From assembly GCA_031284085.1 (NCBI GenBank), contig JAITAM010000179.1:1-6911 (forward strand): a DNA stretch of 6,911 nt. The letters are read 5' to 3'. Position numbers and translations under genes: made by a program. The notes under the pieces were generated by a model that worked only from the letters and a program-made list of their open reading frames with translations, made no database searches and was not told the DNA's origin. Shown here in pieces: positions 1-6,865 of this stretch (its first letter is position 1; each line of letters opens with the position of its first letter). The stretch is from Spirochaetaceae bacterium. GTDB lineage: Bacteria > Spirochaetota > Spirochaetia > Treponematales > Breznakiellaceae.

Positions 1-239
1 CTCCGGTGTAACAGTCTGCGGCGGTGGCGCAAGAGGCTTTACAGCTAAAGAGGGCGGAGAGCGAGGTTCGGGAGGCGGCGGGCGCTCTACCTTTGGCTTC
101 TCAGGCTCCGGTATAACAATCTGCGGCGGCGGCGCAAGAGGCTTTACAGCTAAAGAGGGCGGAGAGCGAGGTTCGGGAGGCGGCGGGCGCTCTACCTTTG
201 GCTTCTCAGGCTCCGGTATAACAATCTGCGGCGGTGGCG
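1..239. repeat. 105-bp tandem repeat encoding proline-rich units
   Basis: Units begin at 1, 106 and 211, each opening with CTCCGGT. The first two are complete and differ at only three of 105 positions (8, 14 and 26 of the unit). The third matches for about 29 bases and then diverges, with an extra triplet. The period is a multiple of three, so unit gain or loss keeps the VWA reading frame. The array may continue left of the window. Confidence 0.93.
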
Positions 240-897
240 GCGCAGGAGGCTCTACAGAAGGCGGCGGTGATTCAGGTTCCGCCGTAGGAGGAGGAGTTAC
301 CGCCGGACTTTGCCGACTCGGCTCCGTTACCGGACTTGTTCTCATCCCGTCCGGAACTTTTACTACGGTCAATAAAGAGCCGGCTCCACGGAGAGCAGCT
401 TGTGTCGCACTGATACGTTCTTCAATGTTTATATTTGAAGAAGTTTTAGCAGGAGGGTTGTGATCGCCGTCGGTTATCAGTACGAGCCTTTTTTGTCTAT
501 CGCCGGCAAGTGTGTTGATATAGTTCTCAGCATACAGGAGGGCTTGATCGATATCAGAATATGGATCGAGCGGATACATGAGGAGGAGGCGTCCTATAAT
601 AACTTCAACATCACTACGATCCATAACACGGCGTACTATTTCAAGCCGTGCAGTATCGGAAAAAGAGATCAGATGGAAAGTATCGGCGAGACGTAAATGT
701 TCACGAAGAAAAGGGCCGGTCAGATAATTGCGCAGATCGTGATAAAAAGCACTCATACTTGAGGAAGTGTCAAGAAGCACTATCAAATCAACCGGATAAT
801 TTCGTGAATTTTGGGTAAAGGCTGGAATACTGATACAAAAGCAAAGTATAAAACAACGTACTTTCAAAGAAAGGCTCGAATCATCACGGAATTCCAT
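1..897 (-). CDS. Exported VWA-domain protein with proline-rich repeats (C-terminus beyond window)
   Basis: The frame is open for 299 codons and runs off the left edge, so the C-terminus is missing. It starts at the ATG at 897: an in-frame stop lies 15 nt upstream, and AGGAA sits 6 nt before the ATG. Residues 9-29 (basic LKVR, hydrophobic core, then PAFTQ) look like a signal peptide, so the protein is probably periplasmic or surface-exposed; the cysteines in the core leave a lipoprotein signal possible but weak. Residues 36-182 form a VWA domain: MIDAS motif DTSSSMS (D43, S45, S47), S114/D115 in the position usually held by Thr, and the hydrophobic strand LVLITDGDH ending in D143. VWA domains bind a metal and mediate protein contacts. 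From about residue 188 the chain is proline-rich, with a 35-residue repeat (14 prolines) rich in EP and KP pairs, resembling an extended periplasm-spanning spacer. It lies 30 nt after the greA fusion gene, probably in the same operon. The binding partner is unknown. Confidence 0.85.
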   Translation of the reverse strand, partial: MEFRDDSSLSLKVRCFILCFCISIPAFTQNSRNYPVDLIVLLDTSSSMSAFYHDLRNYLTGPFLREHLRLADTFHLISFSDTARLEIVRRVMDRSDVEVIIGRLLLMYPLDPYSDIDQALLYAENYINTLAGDRQKRLVLITDGDHNPPAKTSSNINIEERISATQAALRGAGSLLTVVKVPDGMRTSPVTEPSRQSPAVTPPPTAEPESPPPSVEPPAPPPPQIVIPEPEKPKVERPPPPEPRSPPSLAVKPLAPPPQIVIPEPEKPKVERPPPPEPRSPPSLAVKPLAPPPQTVTPE

Positions 898-927
898 TTC
901 TAATTCCTGTTATCTCCTAGCCTGTTT

Positions 928-3609
928 TTAATACTCTCCGGCAATACTAATGGATTCAACTTTATAAGTAGTTTCTTGGAAAGTAAACTGTTCACCTGAT
1001 TTCTTATTAAGAATTGCTCCACCAAACGGCGATAAGTATGAAATAATCCGGTTAGCCGGATCCGATTCCCAAGGACCAAGTATAGTATATTCTTCTTTCA
1101 GGCCGGTTTTTGTGTTTGCCAGCGCCACTATAGTTCCAAAAGATACCCGATTGGCATTCACTGTAGCTGGATCAAAGATTTGCGCCCGATCCACCTCATC
1201 TTTTAGCTTTACCACCATAGCATTAAGCATCTCCTGCCTTTCTTTGGCGGCTTTGTACTCTGCATTTTCACGCAAATCGCCCAATGATAGTGCAAAAGCA
1301 ATTTCCCGTGAGTTCGCCGGCACCTCTTCTTCCATGATGTGGGCTAGTTGTCGTTGTTTTTCTTCGTACTTGGCACTGGTAACCAGAAGACCTCGACTAA
1401 CAATAGTCTTCTCAACATCGCCGATAAATTTAAAATTCGGATATTTATTTATAATACGAGAACGAAGCTTCAACTTCTCGGAAGAGTCCAGTTCTTTGAT
1501 ATCATTAACAAGCGGATAAATCCGTCCTACTATTTCTTCAGTCGACTCATCAATAAACGCATTGAGCAATCCCTCCTTAAAAAGGAGATTCCATACCTGT
1601 TTATTGATCTTGCGATTTTCAGATGTTTCTCTGCGGTTTTCAATTTCTCGGTACGTTAAGTCCAAGATATGAATAAGCGTAATGATCTGCTTTTCATACG
1701 AAAGCTCGGCAGTTTTATACCAAGATTCAGTACGCGCATTTTTGAACAACCATACAACCGCTTCCTTATAATCCCGATAATTCTCAAAGCAATTTCTAGC
1801 TAAGGCAGTTAATTTTTCTGTGTATTCCTCTCCAGTCGCATTAACTAACAACAATTCATTAGAAAGAACAAAAGGGAATAGCCGGATAAACACATCAGTC
1901 CAATCAGGCACAAAAAGCTTGACATGGTGCAAGAAAGACTCGCGTAGTTTACTATCTTTTAGCTTCAAGAATAAATTCGGAATGTCTTCAATAGCATTAA
2001 AAATATCAATAAAATTCAAAGACACGCTGCTTCCTAAGTGTGGATATTTACCGGCTATATCGCTAATTAAAAGGTAAGAGGCAACAACATATTCATTAAT
2101 TTGAGCGCTATTTTTAAGATGGCGAGAAAAATAGGTAAACATCTCACTAAAATATTCCGAGTCTAATTCCGGCTTCTTTTGAGCAAGGTATGATCGAAAT
2201 GTTGAAAGCCGATCAAAAAAATTCCTTTGAGCTTTGAATTCATTGTATAGCTTTTCTTGAATAGTCGCCGGATGCTCTCGTACCGTAAATAAATCAATAT
2301 TATCACTACTTACTCCAAAGGACGGATCCGATTTAAGAATTTCACGTGCTTTAGTATTCCATGTAGTCCACTCGCTGGCTGAAAGCACTGAAGGAACCAG
2401 TTCCGACTTAATCCGTTTCATATCACAAGATTCACCGAAACTAAGAATAACGGTCCGTAGCGTCCAAGCACAATCTGCTTTTACTTGATCGTGAAGTTTT
2501 TCTTTTCTCCATAGTGCTTTGAGCACCCAAATATGATTCTTCGATAAGATTTGAAGTGCTTCAACAGCCATTTTTAAGGACATGCTATGCCCTCGCTGTT
2601 TAGCAAAATCAATAGTAATTTCGTCTCCTTGCACCTGAACAATACGCCCTACTCCCCAGGTGCGATGATAGACAAAATTCCCTTTGTCAAAGGCAATGCG
2701 TTTTTCAAAATCGGCAATAGCTTCATGTATGTTACGCCAACTCTGCTGGAGATTGCTTACCCGGATATAATCTTCAATTTGGCTATGATAAGCATATTTT
2801 ACCCGGAAACAGTCGATAATTTCTTTTCTTGCAGACATATCATGTTCTTCATATTGAAGAATGATTTTTAAGACATCAACAGCGGTACTAATATCATTTC
2901 TTTTTCTGCACGAGGCGTAAAGCTCTTGGAGAAGCATTATTGCTCTTTCTTCGTTAATCGTTTTTGCTATTTTTTTTTGTACGTGTAAAAAGAAATCAAT
3001 ATCTTCCGGGCAATAAACCAGCAAATTCTCCCAAATTTCTTTAACATTGGTCCATGCTTGTTTATTCAAGTAGCGGTGCAATGCTTTTTTGTAATAATCA
3101 ATAGCCTTATCGAGGTCAGACATCTTTTCAAAATATTCTGCAAGCATCTTGGTCAAATCGGCATCTTCAAAGTCGACCTTTGCCAGTTGCTCCCATATTT
3201 CATACATGGCTTTCTCATCATGGTCGTTTTTATAACAATCGGCAAGAGTTCTCAAAGCAAATTTTGATTCTCCATAATCAAGGATTCGTTCACAAAGGTA
3301 TTTAACAATATTCCATTTGCGATTATCAACAAAAATAGTTACGAGGCTTATGAGAGCGGAATCGTCTATGAGTTGGCGCGACAGAGCGATCATGCCCGAT
3401 AAATAAAGTGCAATAATACTATTCTTAGTATGAATCAAATGTTCTTCACACATATCTTTTAATTCATCTAACACATGATCAGTGCGCGCCTCTTTAAGTA
3501 TAAGATCAAGGTCCTTAAATTGATTCGTTGAATAATTACTGAGTGTAGCCCTTGTCCATTTTTCTTCATTTAGCACTTCTTGCACATCTTTCAAAAGAGT
3601 TTCAGACAT
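928..3609 (-). CDS. greA: GreA transcript-cleavage factor fused to a large helical-repeat N-terminal region
   Basis: The product is 893 residues with the start chosen here; E. coli GreA is 158. The C-terminal part (about 738-893) is a complete GreA: a coiled-coil hairpin, the signature GDLRENAEY at 777-785 with the acidic tip residues D778 and E781, then the FKBP-like C-terminal domain ending in YKVESISI. GreA enters the RNA polymerase secondary channel and stimulates cleavage of backtracked RNA. The remaining ~735 residues are mostly amphipathic helices with TPR-like pairs (for example 153-180, containing YFEKMSDLDKAIDYYKKAL). They are interrupted at about 310-357 by a small beta-rich module, YHRTWGVGRIVQVQGDEITIDF, which resembles CarD/Tudor-like RNA polymerase-contact folds (inference). 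The frame extends to 3654, but that would overlap the upstream gene. The AGGAG at 3617-3621 lies 7 nt before the ATG at 3609 (MSETLL); the adjacent ATG at 3612 is also possible. This fusion is known in Treponema; the role of the extension is not known to me. Confidence 0.93.
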   Translation of the reverse strand: MSETLLKDVQEVLNEEKWTRATLSNYSTNQFKDLDLILKEARTDHVLDELKDMCEEHLIHTKNSIIALYLSGMIALSRQLIDDSALISLVTIFVDNRKWNIVKYLCERILDYGESKFALRTLADCYKNDHDEKAMYEIWEQLAKVDFEDADLTKMLAEYFEKMSDLDKAIDYYKKALHRYLNKQAWTNVKEIWENLLVYCPEDIDFFLHVQKKIAKTINEERAIMLLQELYASCRKRNDISTAVDVLKIILQYEEHDMSARKEIIDCFRVKYAYHSQIEDYIRVSNLQQSWRNIHEAIADFEKRIAFDKGNFVYHRTWGVGRIVQVQGDEITIDFAKQRGHSMSLKMAVEALQILSKNHIWVLKALWRKEKLHDQVKADCAWTLRTVILSFGESCDMKRIKSELVPSVLSASEWTTWNTKAREILKSDPSFGVSSDNIDLFTVREHPATIQEKLYNEFKAQRNFFDRLSTFRSYLAQKKPELDSEYFSEMFTYFSRHLKNSAQINEYVVASYLLISDIAGKYPHLGSSVSLNFIDIFNAIEDIPNLFLKLKDSKLRESFLHHVKLFVPDWTDVFIRLFPFVLSNELLLVNATGEEYTEKLTALARNCFENYRDYKEAVVWLFKNARTESWYKTAELSYEKQIITLIHILDLTYREIENRRETSENRKINKQVWNLLFKEGLLNAFIDESTEEIVGRIYPLVNDIKELDSSEKLKLRSRIINKYPNFKFIGDVEKTIVSRGLLVTSAKYEEKQRQLAHIMEEEVPANSREIAFALSLGDLRENAEYKAAKERQEMLNAMVVKLKDEVDRAQIFDPATVNANRVSFGTIVALANTKTGLKEEYTILGPWESDPANRIISYLSPFGGAILNKKSGEQFTFQETTYKVESISIAGEY

Positions 3610-3616
3610 CATACAG

Positions 3617-3622
3617 CTCCTA
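3617..3622 (-). promoter_or_regulatory. Ribosome binding site of the greA fusion gene, overlapping the upstream stop codon
   Basis: TAGGAG on the minus strand contains the TAG stop of the TPR gene (3620-3622) and the Shine-Dalgarno AGGAG. It lies 7 nt before the ATG at 3609 and 4 nt before the ATG at 3612. It argues against the longer frame beginning at 3654 and suggests translational coupling of the two genes. Confidence 0.8.
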
Positions 3623-4576
3623 ATTCCGGTATCGTTCATAGATAGCCGGATCAATAGTTTTAATTTTTAACATGGTTTCTTCAATCATACTCGGATCTTC
3701 TCGTGCATTTTCATAATGATCGATAAGCCAAAAGTATCGATTGATAAGCCGAGGCTTCAATATAAGAATATTACCTTGACCGGAACGAATTTCATTTTCT
3801 AACGAAAAAATTGATTGCTTGAGTCGTCCCACTTCTACCGATTTCAGTTCGCGTTTAACTGAAAAAACTCCGAATAGACAACCATAGATGGGGAGCCATT
3901 CTGCTAATTCAGAACCTTCATACCCATAAGAAGAACGTACTCGCTCACGAATTCTCGTGATCATTTCCGATTCCATTGAACGTAGATCAATGCCTTGAGG
4001 GTCCAAGAAGAAAGCTTCACGAAATAAAACTTTGGCGGCTCGACTTTCTTCCAAAAGAGCGTTTACATCAGCAAGTTCTGAAAGCGTCTCTCCATCTTCC
4101 CGCCTAAAATTAAAAGCCTGTTCCAGATATTTAAGAGCAAGGTCGTAGTTACCAACCCCTTTGTAACAGCGACCAACCTGCAAAAGCAATCCCGGATCAT
4201 ACTCATTGATCCCATCACTTAACACGCCTTGAAAGGATTGTAATGCCGTAGAAAAAACGAAACGCCGCAGTGCGTATTGGCACGGATCGTATTTTTCTCC
4301 AATCTTATCAATAAAACCATAAAATGCTTTCCATTGAGAAAGGATGAAGCCACCCTGTTCATACGAATCACTCATCTCTGATAATTGGTTTATCCGGTCA
4401 AGCCACCAATTAAGACATTTGAGGGCGTATACTACTTCTTGATCTTCGTAATCAATTTCCAAGGCGGACTCCAATGCGGCACGAGCAGCGTGTGCGTCAG
4501 AGGCTTTTAGGCTGTCGTAGGCTTTCTGGATAAGCCCTGGTACCGTTGTTTCTGTGTTCATGATTTGATGTATCAC
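3620..4576 (-). CDS. Tetratricopeptide-repeat protein of unknown function
   Basis: The product is 318 residues if it starts at GTG 4576, or 313 from the ATG at 4561 (MNTETT). I prefer the GTG because AGGTG (4582-4586) lies 5 nt ahead of it and no Shine-Dalgarno precedes the ATG. There is no signal peptide or membrane segment, so it is probably cytoplasmic. TPR-like helix pairs are visible at about 13-46 and 163-196, with a near-canonical one at about 127-160 (VGRCYKGVGNYDLALKYLEQAF). Residues 200-318 are helical and lack clear repeats; they may be a separate binding domain. TPRs are protein-protein interaction scaffolds. The gene ends inside the ribosome binding site of the greA fusion gene, whose own N-terminal region is also TPR-like, so the two products may act together (inference). 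No specific partner can be named from sequence. An alternative is that it is only a co-transcribed, unrelated scaffold. Confidence 0.85.
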   Translation of the reverse strand: MIHQIMNTETTVPGLIQKAYDSLKASDAHAARAALESALEIDYEDQEVVYALKCLNWWLDRINQLSEMSDSYEQGGFILSQWKAFYGFIDKIGEKYDPCQYALRRFVFSTALQSFQGVLSDGINEYDPGLLLQVGRCYKGVGNYDLALKYLEQAFNFRREDGETLSELADVNALLEESRAAKVLFREAFFLDPQGIDLRSMESEMITRIRERVRSSYGYEGSELAEWLPIYGCLFGVFSVKRELKSVEVGRLKQSIFSLENEIRSGQGNILILKPRLINRYFWLIDHYENAREDPSMIEETMLKIKTIDPAIYERYRN

Positions 4577-4581
4577 ACCGG

Positions 4582-4586
4582 CACCT
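4582..4586 (-). promoter_or_regulatory. Ribosome binding site supporting a GTG start of the TPR gene
   Basis: AGGTG on the minus strand is 5 nt upstream of GTG 4576. The downstream ATG at 4561 has only an AT-rich leader without a purine-rich motif. The match is imperfect, so the start remains a preference, not a certainty. Confidence 0.5.
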
Positions 4587-4608
4587 GTTTTACATTCAAT
4601 CTATGTAT

Positions 4609-4629
4609 TTTCAAAATACAATTTTGAAA
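4609..4629. other. AT-rich hairpin between tRNA-Pro and the TPR gene
   Basis: A perfect 9-bp inverted repeat (TTTCAAAAT and ATTTTGAAA, 3-nt loop) begins three bases after the tRNA 3' end. It has only one G-C pair and no following U-tract on the minus strand, so it is a poor intrinsic terminator. It could be a tRNA 3'-processing element, a weak attenuator or a protein-binding site for the TPR gene. Confidence 0.45.
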
Positions 4630-4632
4630 TTA

Positions 4633-4707
4633 TCGGGCAACCCGGATTTGAACCGGGGACCCCAAGTCCCCCAGACTTGTACGCTAAACCAACTGCGCTA
4701 TTACCCG
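4633..4707 (-). tRNA. tRNA-Pro (anticodon GGG)
   Basis: The 75-nt cloverleaf closes completely. The acceptor arm is CGGGTAA with TTGCCCG (one G-U pair), with discriminator A. The D arm is GCGC/GCGT around a 10-nt loop containing GG. The anticodon arm is CAAGT/ACTTG with loop CTGGGGG, giving anticodon GGG at 4670-4672, which reads CCC and CCU. The variable loop has 5 nt, and the T arm is CCCGG/CCGGG around TTCAAAT. The C1 start and A73 fit bacterial proline tRNAs. CCA is not encoded (the next bases are TAA), so it must be added by nucleotidyltransferase. The gene sits about 15 nt after a strong -10 box and 56 nt before the TPR gene on the same strand. Confidence 0.97.
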
Positions 4708-4722
4708 ATGTTCTATTGTTAA

Positions 4723-4751
4723 AGAATATAATACTGTGCCTATTCTGTCAA
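4723..4751 (-). promoter_or_regulatory. Strong sigma70-type promoter for tRNA-Pro and perhaps the downstream operon
   Basis: On the minus strand the -35 box is a perfect TTGACA (4746-4751). After a 17-nt spacer comes the -10 box TATTCT (4723-4728), within an AT-rich stretch. Initiation is expected roughly 7 nt further on, leaving a tRNA leader of about ten bases. The perfect -35, ideal spacing and short leader are what a stable-RNA promoter should look like. Confidence 0.8.
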
Positions 4752-4842
4752 GGCATTGGAAGGGGTTTTTGGGCGGGCAATTTTTGTCTGAGAAAATAGT
4801 TGAAAACAAGCGGTAGATCTTCCAATCCCTTGGACATACTCT

Positions 4843-4889
4843 CAGGCCAGCTTGCGGCTGTTAGAAGTACGCTGGCGTGGACTGGCCTG
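4843..4889. repeat. Inverted repeat with nested alternative stems upstream of the PFP gene
   Basis: CAGGCCAG (4843-4850) is the exact reverse complement of CTGGCCTG (4882-4889), with 31 nt between. Competing inner pairings exist: CCAGC (4847-4851) with GCTGG (4871-4875), and CAGC (4848-4851) with GCTG (4857-4860). It ends one base before the candidate -35 box, so it could be an operator or, if transcription begins further upstream, a leader structure. Confidence 0.5.
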
Positions 4890-4890
4890 C

Positions 4891-4919
4891 TTGAACATAA
4901 GAGCTGCGTATGATATTTT
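4891..4919 (+). promoter_or_regulatory. Candidate promoter of the PFP gene
   Basis: TTGAAC (4891-4896) is followed by a 17-nt spacer and TATTTT (4914-4919), preceded by TGA, an extended -10 form. A start near 4926 would leave a leader of about 25 nt. The -10 box is only a moderate match. An overlapping TATGAT at 4909-4914 fits the consensus better but has no suitably spaced -35. Confidence 0.5.
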
Positions 4920-4949
4920 GTAATTATAAAACAATTTTAAGGAGTTTGT

Positions 4950-6629
4950 ATGGAATTATCTGTCTTACAGAAAGCACGCTATGCGTATAAACCACGGCTT
5001 CCATCTGTGTTGACGCAGGATTTAGCTTCAATTGCGGTAAAACAAGGCGCTTCAACCGAAGCAGACGCTGACCAAGAGGTATTACAAGCTTTATTTAAGC
5101 ATACCTACGGGCAGCCTATAGTAACCTTTGAAAAGGGCGCTTGCGGCACATTAACGACACGTCCGCTAAAAGTCGGAGTGCTTTTATCCGGTGGACAGGC
5201 GCCGGGCGGACACAACGTTATAGCAGGCCTTCACGACGGGTTGAAAAAGGGCAACCCGGAGTCGCTTCTTTACGGTTTGTGTAAGGGACCTGCAGGGCTT
5301 GTCGAAAACAAGGCGCTCCTGTTAAACGCTTCGACTATTGATGAGTATCGGAACACAGGGGGCTTTGACATCATAGGTTCGGGGCGGACCAAAATAGAAA
5401 AGCCAGAACAATTTGCTGCATCGCTAGCCACCGCAAGGGCTTTGGGGCTTGATGCAATCGTGATTGTGGGCGGGGATGACTCCAATACCAATGCCGCCTT
5501 TCTTGCCGAGTACTTTCTGGATAAAGAAGTACCGATCCAAGTCATAGGGTGTCCCAAAACCATAGATGGAGACCTTAAAAACGAGTACATCGAAGCGTCC
5601 TTTGGGTTTGACACGGCATGTAAAACCTACAGCGAACTCATAGGCAATATCTGCCGAGATGCCAATAGTGCAAAGAAATATTGGCACTTCATTAAGTTGA
5701 TGGGACGCTCGGCAAGCCATGTTACCCTTGAGTGCGCGCTGCAAACCCAGCCTAACATCTGCTTTATCTCTGAGGAAGTTCGTGAAAAACACTGGTCATT
5801 GTCGCAAGTGGTTGATACGATCTGTGAGTCGGTGGTGAAACGTGCCGATGCCGGCAATAATTTCGGTATCGTGCTTATTCCCGAAGGCTTGATTGAATTC
5901 GTTCCTGAGATGAAAGCACTTATTGACCGGCTTAACGATGCGCTCACGCCTAGTCTCTCGCAGGAACTTTCGTCAATTAGAGACCCGAAGCTGCGAGTTG
6001 ATCTCCTGAGCGGAAAGATTTCCAAAGAAGCGCTGCAGCTGCTTCAATCGCTGCCTTTGGATATTGCCTCTCAGCTCCTCATGGACAGAGACCCTCACGG
6101 CAACGTGCAGGTCTCACGGATTGAGACAGAGAAACTCCTCATTGATATGGTAGGGAAGAAGCTGTATCAACTCAAAGCCTCCGGTCTATACAAAGGCAAA
6201 TTCAGCGGCTTGGGACATTTCTTTGGCTATGAAGGGCGATGCTCTTTTCCTTCCAACTTTGATGCGGATTATTGTTACTCTCTTGGCATGAACGCTTTTA
6301 TGCTGATTGCTGCGGGCCTTACCAGTTACCTCGGCGTCATACGGAACTTGAGTGCGCCTTCTCAGGAGTGGATTGCAGGCGGCGTCCCTCTCACCATGAT
6401 GATGAACATAGAAAGGCGACAGGGTTCTTCCAAGCCGGTTATTAAGAAAGCTTTGGTAGAACTTGACGGAGAGCCTTTTAAGGCGCTTGTTGCAAAGCGC
6501 GACGAATGGGCGCTTAAAACAAGCTACCTCTTTCCGGGTTCCATTCAATACTTCGGTCCACCTGAAGTCTGCGATCAAAGCACTAAAACGCTTCAACTAG
6601 AAAGAGCCGGTGCAAGCCGATTTAATTAG
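4950..6629 (+). CDS. pfp: Pyrophosphate-dependent phosphofructokinase (PFP), long form
   Basis: This cytoplasmic enzyme interconverts fructose 6-phosphate + PPi and fructose 1,6-bisphosphate + Pi, the committed step of glycolysis run on pyrophosphate and reversible. The 559-residue length matches the long PFP class seen in Borrelia, treponemes and plant beta subunits; ATP-type bacterial enzymes have about 320. Motifs in order: GGQAPGGHN (81-89) and GGDDS (174-178) of the phosphoryl-donor site; PKTIDGD (202-208) with catalytic D206; MGR (251-253), PEG (311-313) and GYEGR (426-430) for the sugar phosphate. Asp177, in place of the Gly of GGDGS, and Lys203 are the residues known to favour PPi over ATP. 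The start is clear: AAGGAG at 4939-4944, 5 nt before the ATG. It appears monocistronic, with a terminator about 155 nt after the stop. All key residues are intact. The exact physiological direction of flux cannot be read from the sequence. Confidence 0.97.
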   Translation: MELSVLQKARYAYKPRLPSVLTQDLASIAVKQGASTEADADQEVLQALFKHTYGQPIVTFEKGACGTLTTRPLKVGVLLSGGQAPGGHNVIAGLHDGLKKGNPESLLYGLCKGPAGLVENKALLLNASTIDEYRNTGGFDIIGSGRTKIEKPEQFAASLATARALGLDAIVIVGGDDSNTNAAFLAEYFLDKEVPIQVIGCPKTIDGDLKNEYIEASFGFDTACKTYSELIGNICRDANSAKKYWHFIKLMGRSASHVTLECALQTQPNICFISEEVREKHWSLSQVVDTICESVVKRADAGNNFGIVLIPEGLIEFVPEMKALIDRLNDALTPSLSQELSSIRDPKLRVDLLSGKISKEALQLLQSLPLDIASQLLMDRDPHGNVQVSRIETEKLLIDMVGKKLYQLKASGLYKGKFSGLGHFFGYEGRCSFPSNFDADYCYSLGMNAFMLIAAGLTSYLGVIRNLSAPSQEWIAGGVPLTMMMNIERRQGSSKPVIKKALVELDGEPFKALVAKRDEWALKTSYLFPGSIQYFGPPEVCDQSTKTLQLERAGASRFN

Positions 6630-6783
6630 ACCAATCTTTTACGGCGTATCATCACAGTGTCTACAGTGGAGGTGCCACACTGGGGGGGGACCAGACTTTC
6701 TAGGCTTAGATTCGATGCCCAAATTCTAGAGAATCTGTCCGACACATATCGCTTGCGAAATAGGGACCGATGAAATGGAAAAT
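6630..6783. other. Noncoding 3' tail of the PFP transcript with G8 tract and small hairpins
   Basis: No credible gene is visible. A run of eight G lies at 6682-6689. Small inverted repeats occur: CAGTGT (6655-6660) with ACACTG (6677-6682), AGATTC (6708-6713) with GAATCT (6731-6736), and ATTCT/AGAAT at 6723-6734. They could give a structured 3' untranslated region or a small RNA ending at the terminator, but no known RNA family is recognised. Confidence 0.4.
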
Positions 6784-6823
6784 AAAAAAGGGGTGGAACG
6801 GCTTTGCGTTCTACCCCTTTTTT
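6784..6823. terminator. Strong bidirectional Rho-independent terminator
   Basis: A 17-bp stem (left arm 6784-6800, right arm 6807-6823) with a single G-U wobble encloses a 6-nt loop GCTTTG. The GGGGT/ACCCC part is flanked by A6 on the left and T6 on the right, so a U-tract follows the stem in either direction. It would end the PFP transcript and any convergent transcript from the right. Confidence 0.92.
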
Positions 6824-6865
6824 GCACCGCCAAATACCCGAGACGCCGCGCCGCTTAGTTCCACG

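Noticed and set aside
1..239. Tandem repeat as a CRISPR array or noncoding satellite
   Set aside because: There are no unique spacers, the 105-bp period is a multiple of three, and the repeat translates in frame with the VWA protein as proline-rich units.
460..696. Plus-strand open frame of 78 codons
   Set aside because: It is the antisense of the VWA domain, whose MIDAS motifs are clear on the minus strand; it has no recognisable protein features.
3610..3654. Fifteen-codon N-terminal extension of the GreA fusion (start at 3654)
   Set aside because: It would overlap the end of the TPR gene and has no ribosome binding site, while a well-spaced AGGAG serves the ATG at 3609 (or 3612).
4609..4629. 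Hairpin after tRNA-Pro as a Rho-independent terminator
   Set aside because: The stem has a single G-C pair and no U-tract follows it on the minus strand; kept only as an unexplained hairpin.
5270..6596. Several minus-strand open frames opposite the phosphofructokinase gene
   Set aside because: They are shadows of a gene with a full set of catalytic motifs and show no family features of their own.
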